From Rhodospirillaceae bacterium MC! (lineage in GTDB: Bacteria; Pseudomonadota; Alphaproteobacteria; MC1): 64,000 bases of DNA. A model generated the notes under the pieces. It was given only the letters and a program-made list of their open reading frames with translations. It was not told where the DNA came from and made no database searches. How positions within the stretch are numbered: position 1 is the first letter of the stretch; each line of letters opens with the position of its first letter. A program made the translations under genes and the position numbers. The stretch lies in assembly GCA_002632265.1 (NCBI GenBank), contig NQOV01000001.1, positions 65,579-129,578 of the forward strand. Direction: 5' to 3'. Shown piece by piece: positions 56,005-63,836 of this stretch.

Positions 56005-56033
56005 TTGTTTTTTTAATTACAATTCTGTATACT
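56005..56033 (+). promoter_or_regulatory. Predicted promoter of the tatABC operon
   Basis: TTGTTT and TATACT with a 17-bp spacer, 42 bp upstream of tatA. Confidence 0.5.
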
Positions 56034-56075
56034 TAATTTTAGTTTATAGAAATTTAAGAAATAAGGAAAAATATC

Positions 56076-56270
56076 ATGTTTAGTATTTGGCATTGGTTAA
56101 TAGTTCTAGCCGTAGTTTTAGTGATCTTTGGTGGTAAGGGTAAAATCTCGAAGATCATGGGAGATTTCGGTGCAGGGTTAAAACTCTTTAAAGATAATGT
56201 GGCTGATGATAGTCAAAAGGAAGAAGACCAATCAGATAAAAAAGAAATATCAGGAGATAACAAAGAATAA
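56076..56270 (+). CDS. tatA: TatA, twin-arginine translocase pore subunit
   Basis: 64 residues: one N-terminal helix ([21 protein letters not shown]), the hinge FGGKG, an amphipathic helix ([20 protein letters not shown]) and an acidic tail. First gene of the tat operon; 6 bp before tatB. Confidence 0.96.
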   Translation: MFSIWHWLIVLAVVLVIFGGKGKISKIMGDFGAGLKLFKDNVADDSQKEEDQSDKKEISGDNKE

Positions 56271-56276
56271 TTTATT

Positions 56277-56702
56277 ATGTTTGATATTGGCTTTAATGAA
56301 ATGTTTGTTGTTGGTGTTGTAGTTCTTGTAATTACAGGGCCAAAGGAGATTCCTAAAGTTTTAAAAACTACCGCAAAAATCATAAGAAAAGTAAGATCTG
56401 TAAAATCAGATATCCAAACTAAAGTAGATAATTTTGTTGATATGAATGATGATTATTCTAAAGATCTAAAACAAGCGGTAGATCTGCCCCATATGAAAAA
56501 GCTCAAATCAAATCTACAAGATCAGTTAGCAACAAACTTCAATCCCATTAAAGAACAACTCAATCATGTAAATCAGTTGGAAGAGAGTATAAAAAACACT
56601 AGCAATAATATTAAGCTTGATACCAAGAAAACTAATGAAAACAATCAAAATGATACTCAAGTTAAAGAGATGAGCAATAAGCATAATGACCAAGAATCTT
56701 AG
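56277..56702 (+). CDS. tatB: TatB, twin-arginine translocase receptor subunit
   Basis: 141 residues. N-terminal helix FDIGFNEMFVVGVVVLVITGPKEIP with the TatB-type Glu and GP hinge, then a long amphipathic helix (VLKTTAKIIRKVRSVKSDIQTKV) and a polar, N-rich tail. Overlaps tatC by 17 bp, so translation is coupled. Confidence 0.93.
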   Translation: MFDIGFNEMFVVGVVVLVITGPKEIPKVLKTTAKIIRKVRSVKSDIQTKVDNFVDMNDDYSKDLKQAVDLPHMKKLKSNLQDQLATNFNPIKEQLNHVNQLEESIKNTSNNIKLDTKKTNENNQNDTQVKEMSNKHNDQES

Positions 56703-57441
56703 TAATAACCTAAAAGAAGAAACACTAATACATCATATAATTGAATTACGTCGACGTGTCATATATATTTTTCTTTTTTTTATTGTTGCCTTTGGTGTGG
56801 CTTTTTATTATCATGATATTATCTTAGAGTTTATTTTAAGACCTCTTATAAGACAAAAGGATTTTACAGATAATAATAAAGTAATTGCCACCGCTCTTTA
56901 TGAACCCTTTGTAATTTCCATAAAATTATCGGCTTGGGTTGGCTTAATGGTAAGTATGCCAATCATTTGCTTTCAAGTGTGGTTTTTTGTTGCTCCTGGA
57001 TTATATAAGAATGAGAAAATACTCTTCATACCATTTTTAATTTCCATACCCCTATTCTTTTTTGGTGGAGCTTTAATGGCTTACTTTATAGTATTCCCTA
57101 AAGCTTGGAAATTCTTCTTACACTTTCAAGAAGGTACATCAATTGAAATACAAGCACATATAGCTCAATATTTATCCTTAAGTATGTCTCTTGTGTTTGC
57201 TTTTGGTTTATGTTTTGAAATACCAGTAATTTTATTATTATTAACTAGAGTGAGAGTAATAAAAACCGAGCAACTAATAAAATGGCGTAAGTTTGCTATT
57301 GTAATTGCCTTTGTTCTATCTGCTGTTTTAACTCCACCTGATATATTTTCACAGTTATTACTGGCATTACCTTTAATTGTATTATATGAAGTAACGATTA
57401 TTCTATCAAAACTATTCGATAAATCAGCAAAGGATTTATAA
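56686..57441 (+). CDS. tatC: TatC, twin-arginine translocase core subunit
   Basis: Six-helix membrane protein that binds the twin-arginine signal. 251 residues: HIIELRRRVIYIFLFF at the N-terminus with the conserved E-L-R-x-R, YEPFVISIKLSAWVGLMVSMPIICFQVWFFVAPGLY in loop/helix 2-3, and ALTPPDIFSQLLLALPLIVLYE at the end. The system exports folded cofactor-bearing proteins. Followed by a small recombinase-like gene at 2 bp. Confidence 0.96.
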   Translation: MTKNLSNNLKEETLIHHIIELRRRVIYIFLFFIVAFGVAFYYHDIILEFILRPLIRQKDFTDNNKVIATALYEPFVISIKLSAWVGLMVSMPIICFQVWFFVAPGLYKNEKILFIPFLISIPLFFFGGALMAYFIVFPKAWKFFLHFQEGTSIEIQAHIAQYLSLSMSLVFAFGLCFEIPVILLLLTRVRVIKTEQLIKWRKFAIVIAFVLSAVLTPPDIFSQLLLALPLIVLYEVTIILSKLFDKSAKDL

Positions 57442-57443
57442 TT

Positions 57444-57797
57444 ATGAAAAAATTCGTACTATATGCAAGATCATCAAATAAAGATATTAAAGAGGCAAAA
57501 TTAGATTTTGCTTATCAATTGGAACACCTAAAAAAGTATGCTCTTAAATTTGAAAAAGGCCATATTTTAGGCGAGTTCATGGAAATCGCCCCCAACGATA
57601 CCTTAAACGGTAGACCAGAATTACAAAAAGCCATAGATATGGCGAATGCCAATAATGCTATTTTGATGGTTGACCACGTCCACGTTCTAGCCCTAATGAT
57701 GCGAGATCTTCTTAAGGTGCTTGATGATATTGACGATCGTTTTTATTGTTGCTATGATCTAGAAGAAGGCGACCCACCCTACGATAAAGGAGTGTGA
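57444..57797 (+). CDS. Serine-recombinase (resolvase) N-terminal-domain-like protein, probably non-catalytic
   Basis: 117 residues aligned with the resolvase catalytic fold: VLYARSSNKD matches Y-A-R-x-S with the Ser at position 11, and NGRPELQKAIDMANANNAILMVDHVHVLA matches the RP-x-L...D-R-L-x-R helix. Where active enzymes have D-R-L-x-R the sequence reads DHVHV, so both catalytic arginines are lost. There is no DNA-binding domain after it. It starts 2 bp after tatC, so it is in the tat operon. The last two codons and the stop are part of a family A palindrome. Function unknown; a structural or regulatory remnant is possible. Confidence 0.7.
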   Translation: MKKFVLYARSSNKDIKEAKLDFAYQLEHLKKYALKFEKGHILGEFMEIAPNDTLNGRPELQKAIDMANANNAILMVDHVHVLALMMRDLLKVLDDIDDRFYCCYDLEEGDPPYDKGV

Positions 57798-57894
57798 AAA
57801 AGCACTCATTCAGCGTCCTTAAGTCATACTTATGTATGGGTTATACACCCCGCATGCCTTAAGAACACTGACTAAGTACTTTTTCCCACTCCTT
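57789..57894. repeat. Family A palindromic element, tandem array unit 1
   Basis: Full form. Left arm ggagtgtgaaaaagcactca contains the stop codon of the resolvase-like gene; centre acttatgtatgggttataca; right arm ccttaagaacactgactaag then tactttttcccactcc. Confidence 0.9.
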
Positions 57895-57903
57895 TACTTT
57901 TGA

Positions 57904-58004
57904 GGTTTGAAAAAGTACTCATTCAGCGTCCTTAACCGAGGCTTATGTATGGGTTATACACCCCGCCTCGCTTAAGAACACTGACTAAGTACTTTTCCCA
58001 CTCC
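57904..58004. repeat. Family A palindromic element, tandem array unit 2
   Basis: About 100 bp, with tttgaaaaagtactcattca at the left and the inner arms changed to ccgaggc/gcctcg. That keeps pairing inside the palindrome although the sequence differs from unit 1: a compensatory change. Confidence 0.9.
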
Positions 58005-58014
58005 TTTACTTTTG

Positions 58015-58116
58015 AGGTTTGAAAAAGTACTCATTTAGCGTCCTTAACCGAGGCTTATGTATGGGGTTATACACCCCGCATGCCTTAAGAACGCTGACTA
58101 AGTACTTTTTCTCACT
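58015..58116. repeat. Family A palindromic element, tandem array unit 3
   Basis: Left half like unit 2 (ccgaggc), right half like unit 1 (gcatgcc), so it looks like a recombinant of the two. Its right end touches the pth stop codon on the minus strand. The units are joined by the same short spacer, cctttacttttgaggttt. Confidence 0.9.
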
Positions 58117-58683
58117 TTATTTTTTTCTTTCTAAGGATAACTTATTGGTGAACTTATTCGGAGTTGAGAGCATTAGATTAATGTTAGTAGAAATTAATGC
58201 TATGATTTTTTCGTTCTCTTCAAACTCTTGTTTGCTAAAGTTTGATAACACATAGGCAGATACCATATGTTTATCTCCAGGATGATCGATCCCATATCTA
58301 ATACGCCAGTAGTTTTTGCCGATTTTAGCGTCGATATCACGCAAGCCATTATGCCCGCCGTGTCCTCCGCCTTGTTTGATTTTTATTTGAGAGAATGGAA
58401 TATCAAGCTCGTCATGAATCACGATTATATCTTCGGGTTTTATCTTAAAAAAAGCACAGGCAGATTGTACAGAGTTACCGCTTAAATTCATATGTGTTTG
58501 CGGTTTTAGTAAGCCGACATCTTCGCCATTTATGGAAGTTTTTGCAAATAATCCATGAAATTTTTTAGCAAAGGCGGTCGCTCCATATTGATCCGCCATA
58601 TGATCGACAATCATAAAGCCAATATTATGCCTATTTTTCTGATATTTAGTTTCAGGATTTCCCAAACCAACAATTAATTTCAT
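58117..58683 (-). CDS. pth: Peptidyl-tRNA hydrolase
   Basis: Frees tRNA from stalled peptidyl-tRNA. 188 residues with LIVGLGNPETKYQKNRHNIGF at the start, FGLH-type catalytic block FHGLFAKTSI, LLKPQTHMNLSGNSV, VIHDELDIPF and KQGGGHGGHNGLRDI. It is not next to rplY here, contrary to the common order. Same strand as the SH3-domain gene 23 bp upstream. Confidence 0.96.
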   Translation of the reverse strand: MKLIVGLGNPETKYQKNRHNIGFMIVDHMADQYGATAFAKKFHGLFAKTSINGEDVGLLKPQTHMNLSGNSVQSACAFFKIKPEDIIVIHDELDIPFSQIKIKQGGGHGGHNGLRDIDAKIGKNYWRIRYGIDHPGDKHMVSAYVLSNFSKQEFEENEKIIALISTNINLMLSTPNKFTNKLSLERKK

Positions 58684-58706
58684 AGGATAAACTCCCTTAA
58701 ATAAAG

Positions 58707-59246
58707 TTACTTAATACTCTCGCCTTTAAGAACGCCCCAAATACTATCACGTGTTACCCAACCTTGATACTCGCCAACAGATACTTGACACCAATCAGAA
58801 TGCTTTTCACATATGTCCACATGACCAATTACTCTAGGAGCTAAACGGGCAATTACCCAAGAATTCTTAGAAGAAGTTTGATAGATATTAACATCTGCTT
58901 GATGAACAATAAAATTTCTTACACCACGTAACATCGATGAATGAACCCAACCTGTATTTCCTTGCCAATCTTGAACCTTACGCCATACTGTTAGTTGCGA
59001 GATGATTTTCACTGGTAAACCTGATTTTAAATATACCCAAGATACAGGATATTGAAAACCTGGTCCTGTACGCATACGCACTTTATTACTACGTAAAGAC
59101 GCAAATCTAGGAAGTGGTAAAACTGTTGCTTTACTAGTTTCCCTTGATCCTACCGCTTTCGCAATATTTACATTTAACAAGCCAAATATCAATATTATAA
59201 ATGAAAGTAACATTGATACTTTTGTTAATATATGAAATTTTCTCAT
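58707..59246 (-). CDS. Exported protein with two bacterial SH3-like domains
   Basis: 179 residues from ATG 59246 (MRKFHILTK), four codons inside the track ORF, whose start is a TTG. A signal peptide (MLLSFIILIFGLLNVNIAKAVG) leads to two SH3b repeats: LRSNKVRMRTGPGFQYPVSWVY...WRKVQDWQGNTGWVHSSML and VNIYQTSSKNSWVIARL...HSDWCQVSVGEYQGWVTRD. Such proteins bind peptidoglycan or envelope partners in the periplasm; no catalytic domain. Confidence 0.85.
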   Translation of the reverse strand: MRKFHILTKVSMLLSFIILIFGLLNVNIAKAVGSRETSKATVLPLPRFASLRSNKVRMRTGPGFQYPVSWVYLKSGLPVKIISQLTVWRKVQDWQGNTGWVHSSMLRGVRNFIVHQADVNIYQTSSKNSWVIARLAPRVIGHVDICEKHSDWCQVSVGEYQGWVTRDSIWGVLKGESIK

Positions 59247-59335
59247 TGTAATAATCAATTTTCATCATAGGTTTATATATGTACTATAAATATAACATTA
59301 ATTTCTTAATATTTTATAAATAATTAAGCAAACTA

Positions 59336-60118
59336 TTAACTAAACATATAATTTAATATTCGCTCCGAAAGAGAATGATTCTCATCATAAAGTAATGGGA
59401 CTTTTATGGTAGTACTTTTATGGATGTTAACTTTTTTTACATTCATAGTAGATTTATAATCTGCCGATAAAGATACAGGGCGTTTATCATGATCTAAGAC
59501 TTCAATATCAATATTAAGAGTATCAGGAACAACCGCACCACGCCAGTTTTTAGGTGTGTAATTGTTTAAGGGGGTAATGGCTAAAAGTCGGCTATCGAAT
59601 GGAATGATAGAGCCACCTGCCGAATAGTTATAAGCGGTACTACCTGCAGGAGTGGCCACCAAGACGCCATCGCCTACCAATACCGCAATGCGTTCTGTGC
59701 CGTCAACTTTAATATTTAAGTGAGCAGACTGTCCAGAACTTCTAAACATGGAAACTTCATTGATAGCGAAAAAATTATTGGTATCGCCATGAACATCAGT
59801 AACATAAGTATGCAAAGGAGCAAAATCAAACATATTAGATGTTTGAATTCTTTCAAGCAATCCCTCTACCCTATAGGAATTCATCAGAAAGCCGACAGAT
59901 CCCCTATTCATTCCAAAAATAGGCATGTCTTTTATTTTATGATCTAAATTTTTATGGATGGTTTCTATCATAAAACCATCGCCACCTAAAGGGACTAAGG
60001 TAAGAGCGTCTTCCATGGGAGTTTGTCCGTAATGATCAATTAGGTCATTACAGGCTTGTACGGCCTCATCAGATTGAGAAGATACAAAATGGAATAATGG
60101 TTCACTAGGTTCTATCAT
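59336..60118 (-). CDS. nadK: NAD kinase
   Basis: Phosphorylates NAD to NADP. 260 residues. The GGDG motif is LVPLGGDGFMIET, followed by FGMNRGSVGFLMN, INEVSMFR and DGVLVATPAGSTAYNYSAGGSIIP with the NAD-binding threonine/serine block. It begins 2 bp after glmM, so the two are translationally linked. Confidence 0.95.
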   Translation of the reverse strand: MIEPSEPLFHFVSSQSDEAVQACNDLIDHYGQTPMEDALTLVPLGGDGFMIETIHKNLDHKIKDMPIFGMNRGSVGFLMNSYRVEGLLERIQTSNMFDFAPLHTYVTDVHGDTNNFFAINEVSMFRSSGQSAHLNIKVDGTERIAVLVGDGVLVATPAGSTAYNYSAGGSIIPFDSRLLAITPLNNYTPKNWRGAVVPDTLNIDIEVLDHDKRPVSLSADYKSTMNVKKVNIHKSTTIKVPLLYDENHSLSERILNYMFS

Positions 60119-60120
60119 AA

Positions 60121-61467
60121 TTATTGCATTTCATCAAAGGCTTGTTCAATTAGATCTTGATACTTTGCTACATCGTGCTTTTTTTCTGCTTCTATCATAA
60201 TACGTAACACTGGTTCGGTGCCTGATTTTCTAACCAATACACGCCCTTTTCCCTCTAGCTCGATTGTTACTCGTGCTAAGACTTCCTTAAACTTATCATT
60301 TTCCAAAGGATTACTTAAACCGTATCTTAAATTACGTAATTCTTGCGGTAATGGAGTGAAAATATCGAAGAAATCCGAGGCTTTTTTTCCTGAATCACTT
60401 AAAGCTCCTAGAATTTGCAATCCTGCTATTAAGCCGTCGCCTGTTGTTGTTATATCTGTCATGATTATATGTCCAGATTGTTCGCCACCTAGATTATAGC
60501 CATTTTCTCGCATGTGTGAAACAACATAGCGATCTCCCACATCAGTGCGTATTAAGTGGATACCTTGGCTTTCAAGCCATCTTTCCAAGCCCATATTCGA
60601 CATGACTGTAGCCACAACGCCATTTTCTTTTAACTTACCTTTAGCATGTAAATGTTTGGCAATTACACCGATGATTTTATCGCCGTCAACAATCTTGCCA
60701 TTTTCATCGCAGACGATTAAACGGTCCGCATCGCCATCCAAGGCCAAGCCTATATCTGCCCCATAGCGTTTTACTTTTTCGCTCATAACTTCTGGAGATG
60801 TGCTACCACAACCACGGTTAATATTAAAGCCGTCAGGCTCATTACCGATGACAATGACTTCCGCTCCTAGCTCTTGTAATATTAACGGAGCAACCAAATA
60901 TCCTGCACCATGGGAACAATCTAAAACTATTTTAAAGTTTTCTAATGTTCGTGCTTCACTTCTAAAGGTTGCTTTTGCTACTTCTATATAACGCCCTTTA
61001 GCGTCGTCAATTCGTTTAGCTCTGCCTAGTTCTGACGCAGGAACAAGATCTAAAGATAAATCAGGATTAGCAATTTCTTGTTCAATTTGAAGTTCTACAG
61101 CGTCCTTAAGTTTAAAGCCGTTCGGGCCGAATAGTTTTATGCCGTTATCTTCATATAAATTGTGAGATGCGGAAATCATAACCCCTAAATCACAACGCAT
61201 GGATTTAGTTAGATATCCCACCGCAGGAGTTGGCAAAGGTCCAAGTAAAATCACATCCATACCCATGGATGTAAACCCTGCCGTTAAAGCAGGCTCTAAC
61301 ATATAGCCCGATAATCTTGTATCTTTTGCGATGATAACCTTATGGCGATGAGTTCCAGTTTTAAATATTTTACCGCATGCCATACCAACACGCATGGCTA
61401 TTTCCGCAGTCATTGGATGTTTATTGCTTAATCCACGAATTCCGTCTGTTCCAAATAAAGTACGCAT
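60121..61467 (-). CDS. glmM: Phosphoglucosamine mutase
   Basis: Turns glucosamine 6-phosphate into glucosamine 1-phosphate for UDP-GlcNAc and cell wall synthesis. 448 residues with FGTDGIRGLSNKHPMT, the phosphoserine loop GVMISASHNLYEDNGIKLF, metal loop LALDGDADRLIVCDE and the phosphate site RKSGTEPVLRIMIEA. With nagB it marks both directions of amino-sugar use. A family A palindrome lies just upstream. Confidence 0.96.
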   Translation of the reverse strand: MRTLFGTDGIRGLSNKHPMTAEIAMRVGMACGKIFKTGTHRHKVIIAKDTRLSGYMLEPALTAGFTSMGMDVILLGPLPTPAVGYLTKSMRCDLGVMISASHNLYEDNGIKLFGPNGFKLKDAVELQIEQEIANPDLSLDLVPASELGRAKRIDDAKGRYIEVAKATFRSEARTLENFKIVLDCSHGAGYLVAPLILQELGAEVIVIGNEPDGFNINRGCGSTSPEVMSEKVKRYGADIGLALDGDADRLIVCDENGKIVDGDKIIGVIAKHLHAKGKLKENGVVATVMSNMGLERWLESQGIHLIRTDVGDRYVVSHMRENGYNLGGEQSGHIIMTDITTTGDGLIAGLQILGALSDSGKKASDFFDIFTPLPQELRNLRYGLSNPLENDKFKEVLARVTIELEGKGRVLVRKSGTEPVLRIMIEAEKKHDVAKYQDLIEQAFDEMQ

Positions 61468-61498
61468 AAATCCCTCTCCTTTATCTCAATATATAAAA

Positions 61499-61550
61499 GG
61501 AGCTTGAAAAAGTATTCATGTTAGGTCCTTAAGCACTTTTCCCACCCCTT
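61499..61550. repeat. Family A palindromic element (short form) upstream of glmM
   Basis: ggagcttgaaaaagtattca / aagcacttttcccacccc with a short centre gttaggtcctt. Placed between the flgL terminator and the glmM start. Confidence 0.7.
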
Positions 61551-61599
61551 ATATACAGGATAATAACAAAAATAAATCATAAAAGCAAGGATAAAAACA

Positions 61600-61651
61600 A
61601 AGCCTAACAAACCCCATGACTAATCTAATAATCATGGGGTTTGTTAGGCTT
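61600..61651 (-). terminator. Rho-independent terminator after flgL
   Basis: Perfect 20-bp arms (aagcctaacaaaccccatga and its complement) with a 12-base loop. On the minus strand a T-rich tail (tttgttttta) follows. Confidence 0.9.
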
Positions 61652-61676
61652 AAGAAAAGTTATGAGAAATAAATTA

Positions 61677-63782
61677 TTAGCTCATGTATTTCAACAATGA
61701 CATGCCTTGTAATTTACCGATCATAGCATAGCTTGCTTGTTGCATTTGATACAGTGATTTATATTCCATAGCGGCTTTGGTTTGATCAACTTGAGTAATA
61801 CCTTCGATTTCACTTTCTAAAGCGTCGCCTCTATCTTGTAACATAGACATATTAGTTTTTACAGATGATGAAACAAAGCCAGAGAAATAACCAGCGTCGG
61901 CAATAGTGGCAGGATCTTCATAACCATATGGCGATTTTTGCCCTGCTACTGATGATCTATCTAAGGCACTTTGTAGTAAGTAAGTGGCATTTTTTAAACG
62001 TTCTGGATGATGTTTTAAATCTCCTTGAGCGATAATTCCTAAAGCTCGGATAGTTTTTTCAAAAGGAGCATATGTGGCATTAATACTTTGAGTAACATTA
62101 CGAGTATCTGATAAATGGTAGGTAACTTCTTGGTTGTTTCCTTGATAGTATCCACTACTTTCTACTGTAATTGATGCTCTGTTTGATGTTACAGTCCCAC
62201 CACCTAAAGTCTTAGGAGCAACGTTATAACCATCGGCAAAGGTAATTGTTGAGCCATCGCCTGATACTGATTTCACAACTAATTTTTGCCCGTCAATGGT
62301 TAATTCTGTACCGTCTGAAATAGGATCTCCGTTATCTAGTAGGAATGTACCTGGTTTAGCTGACGCACTATCATTTCTAGATCCATTGTCAAATAATGTT
62401 AATGGATTGCTAGGAGTTAAGACATGATTAAAATAAGGATGAGCAGGGCTACCGCTATCTTGTAGGGTTTTTTGTTCTACAGTCATGGTTAAACCGTCTG
62501 GCGATATGCCTGTAATAGCTTTATTACCGTTATTGTTAAGAGATCCTGAAACGTTAACAATATCACCTACGTGCATTTCGGCAAAGGAGCTTTTTTCATG
62601 AACTACAAGCGAGTGAGGAAGTGATGGTCCATTTACATCAGCAACACTTTTAGAAGAAGAGAAAGTTGCGGTTTTACCATCGGCACTAACACCGCTTAAA
62701 GTTATGGTTTGCCCGTTTACTGTCATGGTAGTACCATCACTTAATGGATTACCTTTTGAATCAGTGAAGAAATTCATAGGTGCGGTTGCTTTATGATTTA
62801 GATTATCGAATTGTAAGTTTTCACCTGCTCGTAAAGTTTTATCGTCATCTTTTGGAGCTGGCAAGTGGATTACGCCGTCTTCTGGATTACCAATAAGTGG
62901 TACAGTATTATTCTTAGGGCTAAATGAAACACCGTTATATGTTTCTGCATGTTCGTGTAATTCATCATCTTCACTTTTAAAGGTTACAGGAGTAGCCGAA
63001 TTTTCCGCCACTGTTTCTTCTGTTTTTAAGAAGATAGAGTTTGCTTTAGGACCGATATGGTCAATTGTGTATAATTTATCATTACCGCCTGATCCTTTTA
63101 AACGGATAGTTTGCCCTGATTGGAAATTGGCAAATTTCCCTAAACCTGTAGTATCGATAATGCTATCTAAACCATTGGGATCGTGTTTCATTTCTGCCCA
63201 ACTACCATTATTACGTGAGGTAATTGCCATAGATGAAGTATTACCCAGTGCAGTTGTGGGATAGGTTGTGTTTCTACCGTCATATAAGCGTTGGAAGTCT
63301 TTTATGCTATCGCCTAAATCTAATTTTACAGGATTATCAGTGGTATTCGTACCACCCAAGTTTAAACCAACAACAGAAGATTGATTGATGTACATTTCCA
63401 TACTACCCAAACTATTCCACGCCATTTCTTGGAGTGCTTGAACTTCGGTAGCATTATTTACACCATTACTTTCGCCCACTTGTGATAACATGTTAATCAT
63501 ATCAGTAATAGTATCATGAATATTTTCTGTGGCAGTACCGAAAAATTGATTTTTAGATTTAATCTCTTTGTTTTGATCCACATAGTTATTGGAAAACTTC
63601 CATTGTTGTTGTAAGCTTAATAAATGACCGATGTGAGTATGAAGACCTGTGTAGGTATCTGATTTGCTACCTGTGGTAGCCTGTTTGTAAGATTGATCCA
63701 CGGCAACTTTGTTGCTCATTAAACGATTAGCCATTCCTGTTGCAAAAGGGTGATCTGCCACACGGCGAGTAGTAGATATCAT
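61677..63782 (-). CDS. flgL: FlgL, flagellar hook-filament junction protein, with a large repeated insertion
   Basis: Joins hook and filament. The ends are typical flagellin-like D0/D1 coiled coils: RLMSNKVAVDQSYKQATTG near the N-terminus, and ALESEIEGITQVDQTKAAMEY and SYAMIGKLQGMSLLKYMS at the C-terminus. At 701 residues it is about twice the usual FlgL. Residues of about 170-560 are an added surface-exposed region with at least two related beta-rich units, GNPLSDGTTMTVNGQTITLS and GDPISDGTELTIDGQKLVVK. The insertion would project from the junction. Downstream of flgK on the same strand. Confidence 0.9.
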   Translation of the reverse strand: MISTTRRVADHPFATGMANRLMSNKVAVDQSYKQATTGSKSDTYTGLHTHIGHLLSLQQQWKFSNNYVDQNKEIKSKNQFFGTATENIHDTITDMINMLSQVGESNGVNNATEVQALQEMAWNSLGSMEMYINQSSVVGLNLGGTNTTDNPVKLDLGDSIKDFQRLYDGRNTTYPTTALGNTSSMAITSRNNGSWAEMKHDPNGLDSIIDTTGLGKFANFQSGQTIRLKGSGGNDKLYTIDHIGPKANSIFLKTEETVAENSATPVTFKSEDDELHEHAETYNGVSFSPKNNTVPLIGNPEDGVIHLPAPKDDDKTLRAGENLQFDNLNHKATAPMNFFTDSKGNPLSDGTTMTVNGQTITLSGVSADGKTATFSSSKSVADVNGPSLPHSLVVHEKSSFAEMHVGDIVNVSGSLNNNGNKAITGISPDGLTMTVEQKTLQDSGSPAHPYFNHVLTPSNPLTLFDNGSRNDSASAKPGTFLLDNGDPISDGTELTIDGQKLVVKSVSGDGSTITFADGYNVAPKTLGGGTVTSNRASITVESSGYYQGNNQEVTYHLSDTRNVTQSINATYAPFEKTIRALGIIAQGDLKHHPERLKNATYLLQSALDRSSVAGQKSPYGYEDPATIADAGYFSGFVSSSVKTNMSMLQDRGDALESEIEGITQVDQTKAAMEYKSLYQMQQASYAMIGKLQGMSLLKYMS

Positions 63783-63836
63783 AATAAAATTCTCCTAAAA
63801 TAATTTGTAATAAAATAAAAATATTGTTTTAAATTC

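Noticed and set aside
57444-57797. Active site-specific recombinase or mobile element remnant with att sites
   Set aside because: Catalytic arginines are absent, there is no DNA-binding domain, no integrated cargo, and no flanking direct repeats that look like attachment sites.
57789-58116. Possible CRISPR array
   Set aside because: The three repeats are about 105 bp, palindromic along their whole length, and separated by the same short sequence, not by unique spacers. No cas genes are in the window.
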